From Chrysaora quinquecirrha (Eukaryota > Cnidaria > Scyphozoa > Semaeostomeae > Pelagiidae): DNA of 64,000 nucleotides. Position 1 is the first letter of the stretch, and each line of letters begins with the position of its first letter. This document shows positions 51,701 to 61,199 of this stretch, one piece after another. The DNA lies in contig JACTAT010000328.1 of NCBI GenBank assembly GCA_014526335.1, forward strand, positions 177,830 to 241,829. The letters are read 5' to 3'. The notes under the pieces were generated by a model. It was not told where the DNA came from. It searched no databases and saw only the letters and a list, made by a program, of their open reading frames with translations. Position numbers and translations under genes: made by a program.

Positions 51701-54700
51701 CAGCAGTATCAGTATAACTGAGTAGCGAAAACTACGACTCGCGCAATACCATGGTTTGACATACTAATGTATTAACCTAGTGAATTCTCGAGTTTTTTTG
51801 CATATTTCGAGCACCTTACTCAGTCACAAATTTGGCCAAAATTGTCATGGCCAGTTCATATTAAACAGAAATTGTGCTATAGTACACTTGGTCTTGACAG
51901 AGCATTCATAACGAACCAAAAAATTAACAGGCTAAATAAAATATATGAAAAGCAAGACGAATATTTGTACCTTTCCGTTCTTTCAGTCAATCTCATTGAG
52001 GAAGCGCTTAAAGATGAAGTTGTTTCTGAGGCTGTCCATTCCATTGGCACACTGCTTTTTTCTGCTGCTGCAAGAAGAAATTTATCAATTAATAACTAAC
52101 TGTTTGTTGGCGAACTAAAAGCCAACAAGTCCTACAGCCCTTGATTCCGTTGTTTAACATTGAAAATTAGATTGATGGAATACACTCACTCCCAAATTAG
52201 CCGAGATTAAATTTCAATTCATCCACATTCTTCACAGACGTCAGGATTTGTAGCCTATGACACAGGCTACAGGATTTTCGGAAGAGTAATTTAAATAAGT
52301 ATTCGTGATGCTTCGCGAATTAGACAACTGAGGGGACATGACTTATGGATGGACGAGGATGTGCCTCCGAGACTTTACAGACCCACCCAATTATAATGTA
52401 GGCATAATCCAGGCGCAGACCCTATGTTATGGATAATAAAAATGGAATATGAGAGTTTTAAGACTTTCAAGCCATATTATTGCTTGAAATTGCACTACGA
52501 ACATCTTCGACGCAATTCGGACTTAAATAAAGCGGCATTTTTTAGTTTTCTACAATTTCCTTCTCAGTTAGCTATATGGAGATTTTGGTAAAATCATACC
52601 CATGTTTGAGAATTTCAAGACCAAAAGCACATATGGATGGACATGCCCATACGCAGATCATATTAAGTACCCCGACAAGCAACAGACGTTATTTAAACAA
52701 GAAAGAAATTCGGAATTTTCGCTTACCTGTTTCTGCTGCCTCCTAAAACGAAAAATTAATCATTAAAACACAAAAAGTGAAGATTACGTCATACAATTAG
52801 AAATCACAATGTCCTACAGACCCTTTTCTTTTACTTTTTACGAGTTGTCTATGGTCAAATGAAAGTCTTTAGCCAATGAAAGTCTTTAGTGTGGTTCCTA
52901 ATAATGGCACAGCACCCTTCTACTGGTCAAAAGGTAAACAAAATTTCCAAAAAATATATTTGCCTTACCAGTTCTCTAAACTTCTCTTGCCATGACTTCA
53001 TATCATTTTGAAAACTTCTCAATTCTTCTTGACTCCTGCGCTCACGTTTTAATGACAAATCCATCGTTTTTATCAGTTGATCACGTATCTTCATCCGAAC
53101 AGACGAATGATAATTAACAGGCAATGATTCTTCCATATGAAATGCTTCTTTATAATAATGAACAGCTTCAGAATATTTCTTGCCAAGTCTTTTCGCCTCT
53201 GCCATTCGATAGATTGTTAATACTGTATCTTTATGAGCGCCTTTTAAAGCTTTTCGTATTTCACACGCTTGATTGTAACAATCAAAAGCTGCCTCGTATT
53301 GCTTCAAACGTTGATGTAAAGCTCCAAGGTTTACAAGTTTTGTAGTTGTGTTAAAAAAACCATCTAAATTCAGCTGTTTCTCGATATCCAATGCCTTTAA
53401 ATAACAACGTTTTGCTTCATCATAATTTTCATTTTGATGATGAATTGTACCAATGTTTTCGTAGATTTGTGGAATATCAAAATGAAGCTCAGAATTTGAT
53501 ATTTTCATTTTCATTTCTAATGCTTTTTGGTAATATTTCAAAGCAAGATCAACATTTTCACGCCATTCTGGTGTGTTTTTGACACAAAGGTCTTTCTTCA
53601 TGTTATGTCCGTTGCCAATATTCAAATATGATCTAACTAAATCGGTATGACCATTAGGATAGATACCTTCTTGAAGTTCAACGCTGAGTTTTGATGCCTC
53701 TAATGATGCATCACAGTCTTGCATACTATGACTTGAGTGTGTCATTTGGTATAGCAATAGTCCTTTCGTGTAAAGATATAGCGATTCAACAGTTTTGAAG
53801 AATTTTTCATCAGGAATTTTCTTGTTCTTCACTTGTTCCGTTCTTAGAATGTGTTCTATTTTCAGTAAAGTAGATTGAATTGCATTGATTGGGTTGTAAA
53901 AACCTTGGCAAATGGCCGCTTGACACAGAAGTTGAACACCAAGTAATTTTGCACCTAAAAAACAAAGAAAACTCAATTAGCTTCTTTATGATTTCCAACA
54001 GACAGGTCTGAAGATTTATAATAATCAAGTTTTAGGAAAGACATTGGTTCCTATGAATATTCAAAATGAATATCTTTGGTTTTGGTTGAAATCTATGACT
54101 CTTATATTGGAAGAACCAACACCTTGGGTCGACGACCCAGGGTCGTGTGGTTGCTTACAGGACAAGGTTTAAGGGGTTTGCCACAAATAAAGGGGATTAT
54201 TTTCTTTCTAAATCCATAGAAATGGCTTTCAACTGTCAGCACTGCTATATGATGTGTACAATAAAAATAGTCTACCCATCTCTGTGTGCACAATACTCTA
54301 ATCACCGCTTCTGAAAAATCTACATCATGATAACCAGAGGCACCAGAAGCACATCAGCGCACCAGGCAACAGGGGTAGAAGCAACAAATGCAGGGCAAAA
54401 CAATAAGGAAAATCAAAGAATTTCATAAAATATTTGAGGGCAATGGGGGGCAATCGTTGATGCTGCCCCCGTGCTTTCAGTGCCCTTGATGATAACGGAA
54501 CTACAGTCAAAAATTTTCAGTCAGCAGTGGTTGGCACTAATGGTACAGGCAAAGAGTTGCAACTGTCAGACAGAAAATCTTTAAAAACAAAAATGGGAAG
54601 CAATGCTTTTTCACTGAAACAATAGCTTCAACAATGCACCCCAAATAATTAGAGGATCCTACAAAATGCATATTAGTTTAAGTCTTAAAAAATTGTAAAC

Positions 54701-56297
54701 AAATTAATCAGTACCTTTTTGCAGCAAATCTTTTGCCAATGCCTCAAAGAACGTCAGTCGAACATCAGGATTGAGCATGCTAATGAGCAGTGATCCAACA
54801 AGCTGTAAATCATCGTATTTCTCATGAAAAAGCAATTCACCTTTGCAATTGTTAATTAGAAACTCCAAATTGGAGATCTCATCTTGATACTCCTTGTATC
54901 CCTGTACATAATCAGATTCAATCAATCTGCCAACGTTAAGAAGATAATCTTTGAAATAGATGAGAAAATTCTCCCTTGTTTCCAAGTAAAATTTGTTAAC
55001 ATGCTTCAAATCAGTTTTTCCAATTAGAAATTCCCTCACTCTTGGATGCATGTCAAAAACCATTTTGCTTTTATCCATTTCATTGTCATTTTCCAAACTT
55101 ATAAAGTTCACATGCCTTAGACATTCGAGAATCATGAATAAACGTTGTTTACTAAAGGTCTTGAAAACCTTTTCAACTGTGTTGAATGAAAATGATCTTG
55201 TGAACAATGATAAAGCAACAGCACTTTGTTGAATCGTATCACTTAGTTTATCAAACCTTGATGAGATGACTCCAAATGTAAATTGTTCAGATTTTGTTGC
55301 ATTTTCATCTTTTTTCTTCCATTTTTCTGCTTCTTTCAGAATGAATGGCAAAATATCACTCAATGTAACTCCACTATCTTGAATAGCAGCTCCTAATATT
55401 TTCAGATTCAAAGGAAGATTTTGACAATAATCTGTTGCTGTTTTAATAATGACTTCACTCTCTTTTTCATGAATATTGTATTTCTCTATGATACTTTTTG
55501 CGGAATTTTCATCAAGTGAGGTTATTTCTTCTTGATACAAAAATTCTTTGGCTAAGGAATGCAAACTTGCTTCTCTTGATGTTGTGATGATTTTCATCTT
55601 TCCATTTGAGTTTTTCAAAATTCCTTCTAACAGGGATGAAAAACTTTCCGTCAGATCATTCCCTTTTCCTGAATACCTTATAAAATCATCAGCATTATCA
55701 AATAATAAAATAGTCTTTCTATCCGGGTATTGCTCTACAACACGACACACCATGCTGATCGATGCTTCATCTATATTAACTGGCCGTCCAAAACTTTTCA
55801 AAGTTTCAACACAGACTAATTCTATCGTATCCAATCCTCTGAGATCGATTTCCTTTGTTTCACCTTGCCACGTGCTCAAGAAACTTTTCGCAAATCGAGT
55901 TTTCCCACCCCGACACACCCCACAAAATAACTCCAGGATACTGATTGATTTTCTCTTCTAATTTCTTTATATCCCTTCCAACAAAATCTTTAGACTCCTT
56001 TTCTGTATATTCTGAGATTTCCCTCTGATACTGGCTTTTAAACTCTTTGACTGCATTCTTTAAACTCTTTTTACTTCCGGGGTTTTCTGTAACTCCTTCC
56101 TCCAAAATCAAAGTATTTGAAATATTGACTTTGTTCTCACTTGCAAGAAGACCAATCGCGGACCTAAAATCCGTTTGCTTTTGGTAGTTCTCGCCATACA
56201 CAGATTTAAACAAGTTTAATGCTTCTTCTCTTTCAACAAGAGTCAGTTTATTGTTGACTGTATCAAGGAGTGGCTGTAGCACGTCCGTCGCCGCCAT
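45788..56297 (-). CDS. STAND protein: DED-like, NB-ARC, TPR, ZU5, ZU5, UPA
   Basis: It looks like a death/immune signalling switch; the architecture is unknown to me. Exons: 56297-54715, 53954-52969, 52742-52727 (16 nt), 52067-51971, 51389-51028, 50447-50248, 49896-49619, 49069-48706, 48349-48208, 47246-46922, 46871-46816, 46053-45788. About 1-70 is helical, DED-like (weak). NB-ARC follows: Walker A WGVSG/GKTRFAKSF broken by frame, Walker B-like KTILLFDNADD, CQNLPLNLKILGAA and MHPRV. Then a TPR array (about 529-857; QIYENIGTIHHQNENYDEAK). ZU5-1 and ZU5-2 end in SSFSSYVVVSRPV and FEVTEFSWYVVLW, close to PIDD1's HFSW sites. UPA: YYYIDSQPSIGNIYNMEPAL. Two missing bases restore Walker A (55900-55911) and two restore exon 49069-48706. 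The last three exons do not join in frame, so the C-terminus is uncertain and a death domain was not found. A pseudogene is possible but unlikely. Confidence 0.8.
47330..48180. repeat. 28-bp minisatellite (GAAGATGCTAATGAATATGATATGAAAT-like)
   Basis: About 30 diverged tandem units covering about 850 bp of the STAND-gene intron between exons 48349-48208 and 47246-46922. The cleanest part is 47960-48120. Confidence 0.92.
50826..50960. repeat. (AAT/GAT)n microsatellite
   Basis: About 130 bp of ATAATGATAATGATA repeats in the STAND-gene intron between exons 51389-51028 and 50447-50248. The Ile/Met-rich open frames are artefacts. Confidence 0.95.
51463..51660. mobile_element. MITE-like element, family B
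   Basis: It carries AAAATTGCGACAAACATTGAAAACATCT, GGACATACTTAAGAGC, TTTGTCTGACACACTTC and the AATTGACTAAAGCAGAATTC part of the family, in a STAND-gene intron. Confidence 0.6.
52325..52700. repeat. Dispersed repeat family C (copy 2)
   Basis: Matches 33905-34350 in the same orientation over its first 120 bp and again around TCATACCCATGTTTGAG. It lies in the STAND-gene intron before the 16-nt exon. Confidence 0.6.
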
Positions 56298-56475
56298 TTT
56301 CTCCCGCAATTATCCGCGGCCTCGTTTCAATGATATGCAGTTTCGTTTTGTCACTAAACAATCCAACTCAATTCACGTTCTTCATTGACGTTCTTTCTTT
56401 TCAAGACTTCATGACTTTATCAACTTAGAAAAGTTGTAATAAATTAAAATGTCCTAATTAGATAATTGTCTGTTT

Positions 56476-59400
56476 TTATATTTCTTTTGGTATTCCTTTC
56501 CTATGATCTTCCTGTGATCTTCGAACTCTTTTGGTCAATAAACCAGCATTACTTGCTTCCTCAATCTGAAAGGAAGAAATACTTTCTTGAAATCAACTCC
56601 GCATAAATTTGACTGCATCAGCATTAAATTGGGGAACAAAGTTGTCCTGTAAGTTTTACGGGAAAAACACTTTATCCTGTGAAGGTGCTGTGGCGTCGGA
56701 AAAGAGCTGTGCCGTCGTGAAGGTGCTGTGGCGTCGGAAAAGCGCTGTGGCGTCGTGAAGGTGCTGTGGCGTCGGAAAAGAGCTGTGCCGTCCTGAAGGT
56801 GCTGTGGCGTCGGAAAAGCGCTGTGGCGTCGTGAAGGTGCTGTGGCGTCGGAAAAGAGCTGTGCCGTCGTGAAGGTGCTGTGGCGTCGGAAAAGAGCTGT
56901 GCCGTCGTGAAGGTGCTGTGGCGTCGGAAAAGAGCTGCGGCGTTGTGAAGGTGCTGTGGCGTCGTGGACTAATCCAGCTGACTCATGGTGTCGAGAGCTC
57001 AGTTAGGTCGGACAGCCATTGTAATTGGTAGCATCATGGTCCAGGCCTTAATATTCTATCTACTTCTGAGATTCTAGCGACTGGTGCAACAAGCAACAGT
57101 TCACCATCACCTTCACCTTTCAAATAATTTAGTTGTAAAAAACTAAAATTGCGATGAAATGCAAAACATCATAGGATATGCTTAAAAGCTTTTCCGTTTT
57201 TCACTACTCAGATTATATAAACGTCAGAAACACACTGAATCAACTGCCAAAGCCGAAATATAATATAAAACCAGGTGAGGATCGAAATGCACCAATCAAA
57301 AAAGTAAAGCTAGTCTAGTCTAGATTGGTATTGTGTTTTGAGCATCAATCAGCTCATGGGAGAAGGTCAATAGAATTAATTCATGAGTGCAAGAGGGAAA
57401 TTTTAGCTTCTGTAAAGTCATTTATCCATTAGGTCGTGAGATACAATCCAACGGGCGCAGGTTAGCAGTGAATTTTTCACGTTCCGCGAAGATTTTAGTC
57501 TAACTTAGAGCGAACCAAAGAAATGATAACATAGTTACATGAAAACATTCTAAACGGGAAACACTCTTACTTCGTTGAGAAATTTTTTAATGGCTTCAGA
57601 ATAACCATAACATTGCCACGTGTCATTATGCGTTCCAGTTTCAAATGTTTCCAAACGTTTGATTGGTGAAGTTGATGCCTAGGACAAGAGAATAAATCAG
57701 AAACTAAATGGGATTAATCATAGGATTAAATTAAACTGATGTTAGCAGCGTATTAGACATTATAGTCACCACTTATTATGACAAGCCTTTGCTATTTAGT
57801 TGGGCAACGTTTCGGGAGAGATCCGTCTCCCATCATCGGGCAATGAGAAATGTGGTTTCTTTCCTATTTATTGCAAAGGTCGGATTAAAAATAAGCAAAT
57901 CTAGCACTAAAACTATACATTTATATCTACACAGAAAGGCTTTTTGGTTTTGATGTGGACAGATTCCAAAACGCTGAGATGAACTAGCCCTGCTAATTAT
58001 TCGAAAAAAATTCTCATTGTAATCTTCAACACGCTCTGGGTGATCTAATAAATGTTGTCCTATGGCAGAACCATGTTTAAGGGTGGCTTGTTGCCTAGAG
58101 TTGCATGGTGGTTCTCCCAATAGTAAATTCTTAGACAAAATGTATCATATGAATGAAACTCACTTGATATAAATCTTTCATCATTGAAGGTGGAACTAGT
58201 TGATCGGCTAAACCAGACAAAAATAATGTTGGGACAGACAGATTCTTTACTCTTTCGCATGACAAAAACTATGAAAAAACAAAATTAAAAAAGTGACCAA
58301 TTCGAACAATTTGAATCAAAGTTGAATGAAGGTGAGGTGAAGGTGAAATGGTGTTTTAGCGCCAGTCGCTAGGATCTCAGTAGTAGGTTAACTAATCGAG
58401 ACCTCGACCCTGGCTGTGACGCTACCGTGGCTGGGCTCGAACCCTGACCACACTGAGCTCTTGACACCACAGGTCAGCTGGATGACACCACGACGCCACA
58501 GCACCTTCAATGAATGAATTTGAGCAAGTCTGGTTGATTTTGAATCAAATCAAATCGAACCCAATTGCATCAAAACAAATGAAATGAAATAAAATCAAAT
58601 CAATCCCTTACCTGATTTCTGTAGAAAACTTTTGGCAAATTTTTGATCCAAGAAAATAAATGAATTGCGATATCAGGAATACTTGTAAAAGTATTTTCCA
58701 CAATGAGTGCCAAGATATCATCAGAATAATCTTCAAGTGATGCTAGTGCTATGGCAACAGCTCCGCCTAACGAGCGTCCATATAATATAATCTTTGAATG
58801 ATCAATGTCTGGTCTGTTCATTAAGAATTCAAATGAGGCTTCTGCATCTAGATACAATCCTGAAATTATAATACGGATGTTGTTAAGCCTTTGAGTCAAC
58901 TTTCAACATTCAATACAAAATGGAGCAAAGTAGGGCATGGATGGCAAAATGATTTGATTACTCATTTCCCCAGGGTATTCAATTTAGAATACAAGTCTGA
59001 TGGGACAAGCTGAATGTTGGCATCAGCAGTATTGCTACTTGTTTTTATCGTCATCAGTCTCATTTGTTACTTCATGCTTTTTCTCCAGTGTGACTGTTAC
59101 ATGGAAAGGGCCCTTTTTCTGCAACTTTACAGCAAAACTTATTAACATGGCACATAGGTTGGCTAAATATGCTTTCTTGCCTTCGAAATCACACTGGCTA
59201 ATTGATACGCACTACTGTGATGGTGTTTGTTTGCATACTGCGATGGATTTTGCGGTATTTTTCTTGCTTTATCTATAGATTTGTGTTACGATTGAACGTA
59301 ATCACCATAGTACTGTATGCACAAAATACGACCACAGCAGTGCATATGGATTTGCTATCAGGAAATAGAGTACTGATTGATATACCTTGTTCACTTGGTG

Positions 59401-59908
59401 ATCCTTCACTGCGTCCATAACCTCTGTATTCAACTAACAATACATTACAGCCAATATTCATGTAAATCAGATGAGCATTCAGCAAACGGTGTCCGATATT
59501 CCCAGCGTTTCCATGGAAATAAACAATAGTCGGTGATGTAGAAAGCTTTTTTCCATCTTGTTTCAACAGAACAACATTAATTTGAACACCATCTTTACAT
59601 TTGATGTACAAGTTCTCAAAAGGAATTCCTAGTTTATGAGGTGATTGAACATAGAATCTAGATGATTCCGGCTGGTCTGGGAAATACAAAAGCCCGTCCT
59701 GAAAATGATAAAATGCACCGACTAATGCAGAAGCTAGAAGCAGGAATATTACCAAACCACCATACAACCAGTAAAGAAGAATAAGTGATAGGATTGCAGC
59801 GCTGCAACCTCTCCAGCAACGATATATCAAAATGAAAACAAACTTCCCGATTTTTTCTATCGAACGAAAACCTGAATTTTCAGGAATATAATTATCATCT
59901 GTTAACAT
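56476..59908 (-). CDS. ABHD13: ABHD13, membrane-anchored alpha/beta hydrolase
   Basis: ABHD13 (Bem46 family) is a serine hydrolase with a protein depalmitoylase role reported in vertebrates; the physiological substrate is otherwise unclear to me. Five exons: 59908-59386, 58859-58612, 58268-58164, 57678-57571, 56565-56476 (357 aa, frame intact; human 337). A hydrophobic membrane segment near residues 30-60 is followed by the hydrolase fold: oxyanion motif YFHGNAGNIGHRL, nucleophile GRSLGG (S204), LSGLADQLVPPSMM (D279) and GTHNDTWQC (H309), all catalytic residues present. If the last donor (GAA|GTAAGAG) is not used, the protein ends nine codons later at 57550; the strong donor and a clean last exon favour the five-exon form. 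Its stop lies 179 bp upstream of the STAND gene's start. Introns hold a SINE, a Penelope remnant and a minisatellite. Confidence 0.93.
56675..56960. repeat. 38-bp minisatellite built from a SINE head
   Basis: About seven units of GTGAAGGTGCTGTGGCGTCG plus GAAAAGAGCTGTGCCGTC in the last ABHD13 intron. The first half of the unit is the same as the start of the family-E element that follows directly (56935 onward) and of the inverted copy at 58325-58515, so the array probably arose by expansion of the SINE's 5' end. Confidence 0.88.
56935..57122 (+). mobile_element. SINE-like element (family E)
   Basis: It begins GAAGGTGCTGTGGCGTCGTGG and ends with the family tail GAGATTCTAGCGACTGGTGCAAC followed by TTCACCATCACCTTCACC. 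The middle is shorter than in the 58325-58515 copy and has lost the B-box-like sequence. Confidence 0.65.
57138..57362. mobile_element. MITE-like element, family B
   Basis: A nearly full-length but diverged copy: AAAATTGCGATGAAATGC at the left, ATGCTTAAAAGC, AAACGTCAGAAACA.ACTGAATCAA, and GAAATGCACCAATCAAAAAAGTAAAGC at the right. It lies in the last ABHD13 intron. Confidence 0.65.
57780..58125 (-). mobile_element. Penelope-like element remnant (GIY-YIG-type coding end plus terminal hairpin)
   Basis: Minus-strand translation gives CNSRQQATLKHGSAIGQHLL and NENFFRIISRA, resembling the GIY-YIG endonuclease end of Penelope-like elements. About 250 bp downstream, minus strand 57840-57800 reads CGATGAT, then a perfect 6-bp hairpin GGGAGA/TCTCCC, then GAAAC, as in hammerhead-type motifs of such elements. 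It is in an ABHD13 intron and degenerate. Confidence 0.5.
58325..58515 (-). mobile_element. SINE-like element (family E), inverted
   Basis: On the minus strand: GAAGGTGCTGTGGCGTCGTGG, then a B-box-like GGGTTCGAGCCC near 58435, then GAGATCCTAGCGACTGGCGC and a TTCACCTTCACC tail. It is the best-preserved copy for the tRNA-like promoter and forms an inverted pair with 56935-57122. Confidence 0.68.
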
Positions 59909-60244
59909 AATATTGTGGCAAATTATTACCGAGATGATATTCTGATGAAATCAAAAGCTCTGGTTCGATTATTGTAGATATTTTCTCCTGTTTTCAGCCA
60001 AAATTCGGAGAGACTTCACAAACGACCTTCAATCAGAAACCGCCATCTTCACTAAAGACCGAATAAAGATAACATGCGCTGCAGTATTGCTACAAATCGA
60101 AAACGAGACTTTGGGGCCCTCGATAAAGTCAGATCCTGTGGAGAGTCAAAGTTCTGCAAGCAATTCTAAAACTATAAAACTAAAAGTGAATTGATAACTG
60201 TCTAACAACAAAAAACCAAACCGTTTCCCTTTTTTGTCGTGTTT
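59909..60244. other. Upstream region of ABHD13
   Basis: Non-coding sequence between ABHD13 (minus) and the conserved region of RNA copy B (plus). No motif recognised. Confidence 0.5.
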
Positions 60245-60373
60245 GTCGCTCATGCTGCAGCAACTTGCGAGTGAAGATGAGCCGGCGCATGCGCGAAATA
60301 GTTTTTCCCACAATTATCTTGATTCAATGGAAGAATTCTATGAGTAGAAACAGAGGATATTATACAATTGATT
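60245..60373 (+). promoter_or_regulatory. Conserved upstream box (PSE-like) and TATA-like spacer of RNA copy B
   Basis: 60286-60339 (CGCATGCGCGAAATAG through GAAGAATTCT) is nearly identical to the region upstream of copy A. The 34-nt spacer that follows has diverged from copy A, yet keeps a TATA-like ATATTATA (60357-60364). Conservation also reaches left to about 60245, where copy A has an extra 11 bp. Confidence 0.45.
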
Positions 60374-60586
60374 CAGTGTGTGAGTCGGAAGCTGGCGGGA
60401 TATTCAAACGTAAGCATATGGTCTGGGGGCCGGATAGTCCCACCCCCTTGGCTGGCCGAAGATTCACGGGAGAATAGCGATTTCCTGTAACGGGAACCAC
60501 CGTAAGATGCGACGCCTCAGCCACATTGTCTCGGCATTGTGGATGCAAGTGGGGAGCATTCATCTCCAGCACTGAGCAATGTTTTT
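60374..60586 (+). ncRNA. Candidate Pol III-transcribed structured RNA, copy B
   Basis: 213 nt from CAGTGTGTGAGTCGGAAGC to a T5 run (60582-60586). It matches copy A (33379-33167, minus) with four substitutions and no gap, although the flanking DNA and the promoter spacer have diverged. It sits alone between ABHD13 and the C2H2 gene, opposite in strand to both. Possible stems are GGAG/CTCC, CCACA/TGTGG and TTCC/GGAA. The RNA family is not recognised. Start approximate. Confidence 0.52.
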
Positions 60587-61199
60587 GCATTTTACATAGT
60601 TAAACGTCGGTATTACTACAATACATCTCTTTTTCCCTCTCTTTCATCTCCGCGGCACTTATCTAGGGCCATGCATGCCTGTTTGCGGCTACTATGCACC
60701 CGACCGTTTTATGAATTCGCTTGTTTCTCAGAGATAGTGAAATAAGGCTGCAAGTTTTGCTGGCGTAATGAAAATTTACAAGCACTAGATGATAATGAAG
60801 ATAATTTGAATTTGAAGGCCGATTTCAATTTTGTCAATTCACTCCTGATGAAAATGGCAACTGTGATGTCAATGCTGCAGTTGCGCCTATGAAGATACTC
60901 ATCAAAGTTGAATGGACAACATTAATCTAAAAACGTTGTTTTGCATTCGCATACCGTGTACCTAAGTTCTGGTTCAAAATAACTAATGTAGGCCTACATG
61001 GACTGATTGTTGAGGGGGCTACGAAGGGGTTTCGGTCCGTTCCTGACAATTATACTCTGCGGAGAGTCAGACGAAGAACGTTTTTAAAGTATCCCCAAAG
61101 ATGTCTCAGAAGCTTTTATCACAATTCTGACATTTTCTGTGATTCAAAGACAACTCTTAGACTTATATTATGATTAAATACAAAGTTTTGTAAATATTT
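60587..61199. other. Region between RNA copy B and the C2H2 gene
   Basis: Includes an inverted family-B fragment at about 61046-61140 (CTCTGCGGAGAGTCAGACGAA and AAAGTATCCCCAAAGATG) and the 3' side of the C2H2 gene. Otherwise nothing recognised. Confidence 0.5.

Noticed and set aside
52925..56297. Separate stand-alone NB-ARC/TPR gene ending in the TPR exon
   Set aside because: The TPR exon ends at a good donor (FREL|GTAAGG) in phase 0, and the following small exons join in phase to ZU5; the stop beyond the donor lies in intron. Still needs cDNA.
57550..57570. ABHD13 ending at the in-frame stop after NEVRVFPV
   Set aside because: Kept only as an alternative: the GAA|GTAAGAG donor and an in-phase last exon (56565-56476) fit better.
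59000..59278. Plus-strand 92-codon Cys/Phe-rich frame
   Set aside because: Lies in an ABHD13 intron, antisense, with no homology recognised.
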